Positions 57,376 through 64,000 of a DNA stretch of 64,000 nt are shown here, in pieces. The position numbers were made by a program, and so were the translations under genes. The notes under the pieces were generated by a model. The model did not search any database, was not told the DNA's origin, and was given only the letters and a program-made list of their open reading frames with translations. Origin of the DNA: Lepeophtheirus salmonis (Eukaryota > Arthropoda > Copepoda > Siphonostomatoida > Caligidae); assembly GCF_016086655.4 (NCBI RefSeq), contig NC_092584.1:7367907-7431906 (forward strand), written 5' to 3'. The number at the start of each line of letters is the position of its first letter. The stretch's first letter is position 1.

Positions 57376-60300
57376 TGATAGTATATAATTAATAGATTTA
57401 TACCACAAAAAATCTATTAATTCCTTACGACATTCATCAACTGTCTTTCAGAGAGATGACTCCGGGTAAAAATTCGTACTGATGGACTTGTCTCCAGAAC
57501 ATTAAAGTAAAATATACCCCTATACTACCCGTCAAAACGTGTTCCCTGCTGTCGCTGTCTCCATTTTTGAGATAGACAGAGTAAATATGAAGTGCTTATT
57601 CAGTATACCCAAAAAAGTTGCAATTTAACACATTTTAGGTAAATATTATAGAAAAAGTTGGTATGTTGCATATGTGTAGCCAAAAGCATTAAAGGGGTAA
57701 ATATTCCATTCTAAAAAATAAATAAAAAATAGCCTTAACTTGGCAATTCAAAAGTCAGGGAAAAAAAGAGTGCACGTTCGTTGAACAATAAGACAGTATT
57801 CTTTGATTGTTGAACTCAAGCTATACTCACGCTCATAATTCGTGTTATTGAGATCATTTTATAAAGTGGTTTAATATACGAGTAATAATGTATTATACCT
57901 GCTACAAAAAGAAAAAAGATTCTTCTAGAGCTTCATAGGCACCTCGGCTCTTCTTCTACTTGTTATAATCATTATTTGATATTTGTTCTTCATTCCTTAA
58001 ATAACAATAACAAAAATAAAAAGCCAAAAGCTTGATTTAGTATGCATTAGTAGTATACATAAATATTACTTGCAAGGACGAATACAAATCTTTTAAAATA
58101 ACTTATAATAGGGATGTGAAGGATCCTTAAACTGCGGTTCCGAGTTTTATGAGGTTCTTGGTTCCAGGGCATCTAACCCGTTCCAAACTACCTCCTTCCT
58201 ATAACACTCTAGTATTTCATTCTCCGAGCAATCTACTCAACCTTTACCCCTATAGAAATAAATATCCACCATACGGCCAAACATTATATCTTTGAACAAC
58301 CTTTTTTAAAAGAAATATACTTAAATAGGTTAATTATATTTTTTTTTTTTGTCATGGTATTAAGTATTAATATTTATTGAAGCCTAGATGTTAGGCCTGG
58401 GGTGAAACAATCAGTCTTAGTATTTATTGTAATTGAATTTTTCTTTGATTTAGTATCCACATTTTGATGATTCATAGAAATCATAATTACTTTCCAATTC
58501 GAAAAAGATCCGAAATTTGTTGTTAGTTAGCCGACTAAGTCAATCATACCAACCATTTATGTCTCAAGTACTCCGGGACTATCATTGTCTCATGATTTCC
58601 CCACAATTTTAATGAATTAAAAATATTTATTTCATGATATTAAAATCCCACCTACTTTTTTGCTTCATACTCTATTTTAATATTGCTAAGTAATATTGTA
58701 TATAAGGCGTTGTAAATATATTGTATATATATATATGGAACTCAAAATTTACAGATAGAAATAATACAATTGCCCATGTATACATATATGACGATGGATC
58801 AACAAGAAATTACTGTATTTTTTGAAAATGGAGTATAAGTCTATTATAAGTAATGATAAAAATCCTGTCTACTATGGGCATGTAAATAAAGAAAACCAAG
58901 AATCAAAATGGTAACCCTGACAATTTGAAGAATATTTTGGAAGAGATAAATTATACTACTCAATTCTACTCTGAGTTCAATAAGGAACTACAATTATAAC
59001 TCTGCGACAAATCTCTAAGCTTACGCTTCGTCTTTTATGAACACACCCGAATCAGTTTTTAATATATGTAATTGAATCTATTTCGGAAAGGATGTCCACT
59101 ACCGGGGAATTAAAAAATAATGAAAACTACTACGGAAAAAAAAAAGTCACTACGAATTCCAAAAAACGGGCCAGCTGAAAAATTTACATCACCGATTATA
59201 ACTAAAGTTCTCCTTTTTTGTAATGGGGAAAAAACGCACGAGTACACATGGTAGGGGGACATATTGAATTAAAAGTCTAGGAAATTGGTGATTTACAAAC
59301 CTTTGCTTGAACATTTTGCTGTAAAAATGGCACAAAATAAAAATATGTAGAAGTGAAAACGGCTTTTAAAATTTTCTAATATTTTTGAGTCCTCACCCTG
59401 TATAACTTTCAAACAGGGAAAAATCACACCACTGGTTTTATCGTAAAAAGCTTCGTATCCTAGATGAGTGATGACGCATCATTTTTTTTTTTTTTTTTTT
59501 GGTTGGTCAGTATAAATTCACGGTTCACGACACGGCTCATTTATCAAGAATGGGTTCTCAATAATATTTTAAGAAAACTGTTCATGGGTAAAAACACGTC
59601 AAGTCTTTTTATTCACTTGCAACCTCGACTCTCAAAAGGGCACGGGATTTTTTTATAAATAAAATATTGCCTTCTATATTTTTCTTGTTGGCAACTATGA
59701 ACTTGAATTATTGTATACTTTGAATTTTTATTAGAATCGATGTCTGATTGTGAAATGAAGCGAATTCTTAAGGATGCCCCCTGATGTATAGAAATAAAAA
59801 TCCAATGAAATACCCTTGTGAGCTCATAAGAGGGTAAATGAGTCAGATGTTTTGCAAGAGGCATCTCTGAAAAGTCGTAGGTGGGGAGCTGTTTTACGCA
59901 TGAAAGAGTTTTAATACCTGGATTAGAATGGAACAGAAATTGAGTTTAGGACAAAAATTTATACAAACTGAATGAACACATTTTAATAAAAATTCATGAT
60001 TGGAGACATTTGAGCCTCCAAAAACCAATTGCCCTTTAGAATACTCGGGTAGTTTCTTTGTTTTTATATAAAGCAGTACCAAATCCAAGATTGTGGGACT
60101 TTCTTTTAAATGAAGAAATGCTTAGCTAGAAAAACTTTTTCACCCCCGAAATATCCTGCTCTCAAATGAACGAAGAAGTACTTAGAAGGTGGTTTAGTTT
60201 TGTTGGAAAAAGTTATGTGAAGGTATATTGTTTGCAAGATAATTAAAGTGATCATAATTCATTTAACACATAGGATAAAAATCTCCGTGGTTAACAAAGA

Positions 60301-62309
60301 AAACACAGAGTTTTTTTGACCTCTAAAGAACATAATCTCATGAAATTTGGACAGCCATTTTTTAAGGATGGAACTAACTGAAAATGAAGGGCATAATTTG
60401 TGAGAAGACGGGATTTTTCATAGTTCCAAAAATTGCTCGTTTTGGTAAGGAATGAGTTTGGACATATATTGATAAATGATTTGAGGCTTCACATAGAAGA
60501 AAAATTTAAAAAAAAACAGTATTAGAGATGAATTGGGCCCAAAACTTTTACTTGTAAGTTGCTCTCGTAACGAATTTCAAGGGGGAGTCTGAATTCTACT
60601 CAAAAGCTCTCCTGTAAAACAATCTTTAATACTGGACGTCATCATAGATATATATACCATATACTGCATCATAAATCAATCTTTTATCAGTTGAATAAGG
60701 CTGATTTAGACTTTAGTTAGACTTTAATTAAAATGAATGGCCAAATATTCACTTGTTTTAATGATATGTACTTAAATGTTACTAAACATATTCAAAAAGT
60801 AAACTGAGGTACTTTACTTTCCAATATGAGTAAAAATGATACCTTGTAGAGGTGCTGTAAAGTTAAGGAATTTTTTAAGGACCAATCATAGGAAAGAGAC
60901 GGGACGGGACTGAAGTGGGCCATGTCCCGTTGTAAGGAACGATATAATCCTGGATCTTAAGTTATACATAAATGACAAAAAAGTGTGGGCTCTATGCGGT
61001 ACGACATTATTTTATAAGTAGAAAGACATCTTGTACGGTCGAAAATTTATGGCTCAGTTACAGATCTTGGCAGGGGGTATGTCCTTTTATGAACACTGCA
61101 AAGACTGTGAGAAGATGTATAACTCTCTCATCCACGCATTTGCTGAGTCTGGAAATACCAAAAGTATTTGTATCCCTAAATATGAAAGGTCTCATAAATA
61201 CAAAGTCAAGTTGTAAATCGGCCATTATTCTTTTTGAATGATCTCTGAGAAGGAATTCGCCTTTCAACGTTGAAAGATTTTTTTTTGCTGGTGAGGTATC
61301 TCTGTATTGGGCACATGACCTCTAATACTGGACTACTACCCCCTCCTGCTTTTACCCTCTAGCATTTCACTTCCCGAGCAATCTACTCCCCGAACGCTTG
61401 ACCCTCCATCCTTTTTATTATGATAATTGAGAAGTGCAGCAAGTACACGATAGAGGGCCAAAGTCATAAATTAATATTATGACTGTTGGGAACGCTCGTT
61501 GGGTAATGCTACTTTTGAGTTCAAATAATATAGTAATTACTTATTAGGAGGCAAAAATGATCAATTAATATTTTCCTGTTAAGACTAAATCATTCGTCCA
61601 CTCAGAATTAGAGGCTCAGATCGAATATATGAATGTATTTGAATCCTTGAGTCTTGAAGGATAACTTTTCTATTAAGGTCTGTCCAAAGATTTCTAGTTA
61701 TATTTCCACAGAAGAGAGCTTTTCCATACTCAAATAAATTACAACAAGAAGAAAAAATTACTTTTGAAAAAAAAAAAAAAAAACCTCGTAGCATGAAATG
61801 GATTGTCGGCTTTCCAGATCCCAGATGATGATATAAAAATAAAGTTTAAATAAATTAAAGTGACAAGTAATGACGTCAAGACATGTCTGTATATCACTAA
61901 TACCTACGACATTAAGTTGAATAAATAATTACGTTTGATTTGTTCTTAAAAGAGTGAATGTTTGGTTGTTTCGTTGCTATTTATTGTAATAGAGACTTCA
62001 ATGCTGGGGGTAGGGGGTAGATGTCCTGGGGAGTAAATGAATCCTGGGGATTAAAAAGACGAGAAATATTTGTCAGGGGAAAAATGATGGGGGTCGTTGT
62101 CCAGGGGATCATAGCCATAGAACCCTCCATCTTCTCAGTTTTGCGGTTCACGAACCGGTTCGGACCTGCGATCCGCAATCTCAGTAATATACTGTATACA
62201 TTATTAGTATTTGATTGGTCCTAGGTCTGATTTCCTAATTGAACTTTTTTTTTACCATTCAACGTTCCTAAGGAACTAAGATCCAGCGTTTTTGGTCAGC
62301 CTTAATTTT
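57376..62309. other. Intergenic region, no gene recognised
   Basis: It contains the second copy of the repeat at 17765 (58845-59195), T and A runs (59480-59500; 61770-61783) and one TGACGTCA (61871). A frame at 61031-61216 (HCKDCEKMYNSLIHAFAESG) reads more like protein than its surroundings but belongs to no family I can name and has no convincing gene structure. Confidence 0.4.
58845..59195. repeat. Dispersed repeat, second copy of 17765-18140
   Basis: See 17765-18140: shared landmarks GACAATTTGAAGAAT, CTACTCTGAGT and CTTCGTCTTTTATGA in the same order and orientation. Confidence 0.5.
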
Positions 62310-62860
62310 GTATGTAATGTTTTTCTCTGGCAAGTATGAGAGATTGGTAGTTAATTCCTTCAGAATGGGTATCCTTCTATCGAGAAGACGCAAGCCATTC
62401 TTTCTGGACAGAGATTAATTGAAAGGAAGTTTGTTTTTCAATAAGACAACAGCCCAAACATATATCCAAGCTATGCAAAAACTTGTTGGGGAAAAACCCC
62501 TCTCACATGTGATTTATTATGCCAGCTCAATCTTCTGATTTGAACCCAGTAGAACTATTTGCAGGACCACCTAGATAGAAAAGTTCGGGAAAAGTTCCCC
62601 ACAGGTAAACTAACAGCAAGAATGGCAAAAGTCTGTAAAGTAATTATAGCAGCAACGGGATGATTTTTTGATTAAGCTAAAATTTAAACAAAAGTATTTT
62701 GTTTTTTTACAAATAAATGTTAATTATACCCATACTAAACCTCCATTTTTTCTTCATTTTAATAACCTAATTACTGTGTTACCTGATGATAAAATCATAG
62801 GTAGTTTGAAAAATAATTGAACTTCCATTTTTTTCCAAACTTTTCTTGCCAGTGTATGCA
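62310..62860 (+). pseudogene. Tc1-like transposase C-terminal relic
   Basis: Readable pieces include FFNKTTAQT and, in another frame, QQDNSPKHISKLCKNLLGK (about 62437-62490), then PAQSSDLNPVELF (62521-62560) and MAKVCKVIIAA near 62620. 'QQDN.PKHTS' and 'PAQSPDLNPIE' mark the second and third catalytic carboxylates of Tc1 transposases. Stops and frame changes are present. ACTTCCATTTTTTTCCAAAC and TTTTCTTGCCAGTGTA at about 62821-62856 fit a Tc1-type terminus. Confidence 0.65.
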
Positions 62861-62879
62861 CATATATATTAACTTCTTC

Positions 62880-63115
62880 CTCTCAAACATCCGGAACTTT
62901 CTAAGAGGGTAGACGGTGGTCTTGGAGACGTGCAACTGCTTGGAGTGCGTGAACGAAATTTTCTCGACTTGTACGTCAGCCAGAGAGTTCTTATTTGTTT
63001 TGTTCAGTCACTTATTATTTATATTTTAATATAATAAAAAATATGAATTAATTCAATCACTCAACCTTAATTAATTATTGAATTAGTGTGTGTTTAGATT
63101 TCAAAGGACCACCAG
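62880..63115 (-). pseudogene. Mariner-type N-terminal relic with right terminus
   Basis: Read on the minus strand, about 63005-62885 gives KISFTHSKQLHVSKTTVYPL followed by RKFRMFE, the look of a mariner helix-turn-helix ('L.VS.TTVYRV.K.F'). The segment AGATTTCAAAGGACCACCAG followed by GTA at about 63097-63119 resembles the terminal repeat of the element at 44607-45646 (AGATTTTAAAGGACCACTCG). Only a fragment remains. Confidence 0.45.
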
Positions 63116-63224
63116 GTAGAAGCATGGCATAAATATTACATAGTTTATTTATAAAAACGCCGTGTTGAATAGGTTATACTGAACAGCTTAAAGGACGTAG
63201 TTAGTAGGTACGTCATTTCAGCTT

Positions 63225-63320
63225 TTGTAGTTGCTATAAAGGACTGACATATTTAACTATAAGCGGACTGATAGGACTTTAGTCCTTTTAGCTATATTAG
63301 ACCGATCCAACACTATACCT
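63225..63320. repeat. AGGACTG palindromic repeat, compact copy
   Basis: TTGCTATAAAGGACTGACAT, AGCGGACTGATAGGACTTTA, GTCCTTTTAGC and GACCGATCCAACACTA occur within about 95 bases: a short, imperfect palindrome related to the copies at 2471 and 19204. Confidence 0.45.
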
Positions 63321-64000
63321 CGACGCTATATATAAAGAAACCCATCTAAAGGAACATAATTTTATTACGTCATAAGTGATGAGAGGTTGAGTAAATAGGA
63401 GGTGCAACCTGCTAATTGGCTATTACAGATGCACAAAGATGCATTATTGTAGGTAAGTATTTTTTGAGTGCTTTGTGCCTGAAGGATAACATCATCATAA
63501 TATATAGTAAAAAAACATTGAAGAACATAATGAGTAATAATTATTATTTGCTAGGATTTAGGCTACATTCTATTATTATTATTTAACTTCTTTTTTTTTT
63601 ACCTGCAGTTTCAAAAATGCACTTTTTTCTCTGTTTTTTTTAAAGGGCATAATAATGCATCACATGAATTTTTATTGCAGAAATATTTGCAAAAAAAAAA
63701 AATATATATAAAAAATACTTTTCATGGTACGTACAATTTTATATATCTTAGAAGCCACGACTCCATGGCCAAGAAGTAACTTCATTCCATCCTTTAGTTT
63801 GCATATACACGATTATAATACCCTCATCTATTGTTCAATACACAAGGGAGGGGGGAATGGTCTGCAAATCCATATATTATATCCGTGCTGGGCAACTGGG
63901 TCGTCCTCAAATCACAAAAATAGTCGTTTTTTTTAGGGGCTACTGGATTGTGTAAGATCCTCCTGGTACCTACCTGAACAGGAGCTTTGGATCCGTCATT
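63321..64000. other. Window end, nothing recognised
   Basis: AT-rich sequence with T and A runs (63590-63600; 63690-63701). No frame of interest on either strand. Confidence 0.45.

Noticed and set aside
1..64000. LTR or LINE retrotransposon, tRNA, rRNA and CRISPR signals
   Set aside because: I looked for reverse-transcriptase motifs, paired LTRs, tRNA B-box-like sequences and regular spaced repeats and saw none that held up.

Overview
The window is eukaryotic nuclear DNA, very AT-rich, with spliced genes (GT..AG introns, most of them 55-120 nt but some of 4-13 kb), AATAAA polyadenylation signals and many decayed DNA transposons. A schnurri-type zinc-finger gene, a pan-animal WDR59 gene, and abundant mariner, P-like and hAT relics point to an arthropod. 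The base composition and mariner families fit a copepod such as a caligid sea louse, but that species-level placement is inference. No rRNA, tRNA, CRISPR array or bacterial operon was seen.

Layout. 1-3.1 kb: repeats, a hAT-like fragment and foldback elements. 3.15-6.46 kb (+): a seven-exon NHL-repeat, TRIM-like protein. 6.81-10.07 kb (+): a three-exon WDR59 gene, the GATOR2 subunit of nutrient sensing to mTORC1. 10.48-25.30 kb (+): a five-exon, four-transmembrane claudin-like gene. Its last exon lies 13.1 kb downstream of the fourth, and the giant intron between them holds a P-like (THAP) transposon with visible target-site duplication, a second P-type transposase remnant, a hAT-type MITE and several dispersed repeats. 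25.76-36.27 kb (-): an eight-exon schnurri/HIVEP homologue, convergent with the claudin-like gene. 36.3-64 kb: no recognisable host gene; there are microsatellites, hAT, mariner and Tc1 relics, and at least three dispersed repeat families.

The four genes do not form one pathway: WDR59 acts at the lysosome, schnurri in BMP/Dpp-regulated transcription, the claudin-like protein in membranes or junctions, and the NHL protein probably as a scaffold. Points that deserve a second look: the exon 13 kb away that completes the claudin-like protein; one-base frame breaks in homopolymers inside otherwise well-conserved exons; a zinc-ligand His-to-Tyr change in a schnurri finger; a WDR59 C-terminus that appears to lack its first cysteine cluster; strong excess of the palindrome TGACGTCA; and the nested P-like transposon.
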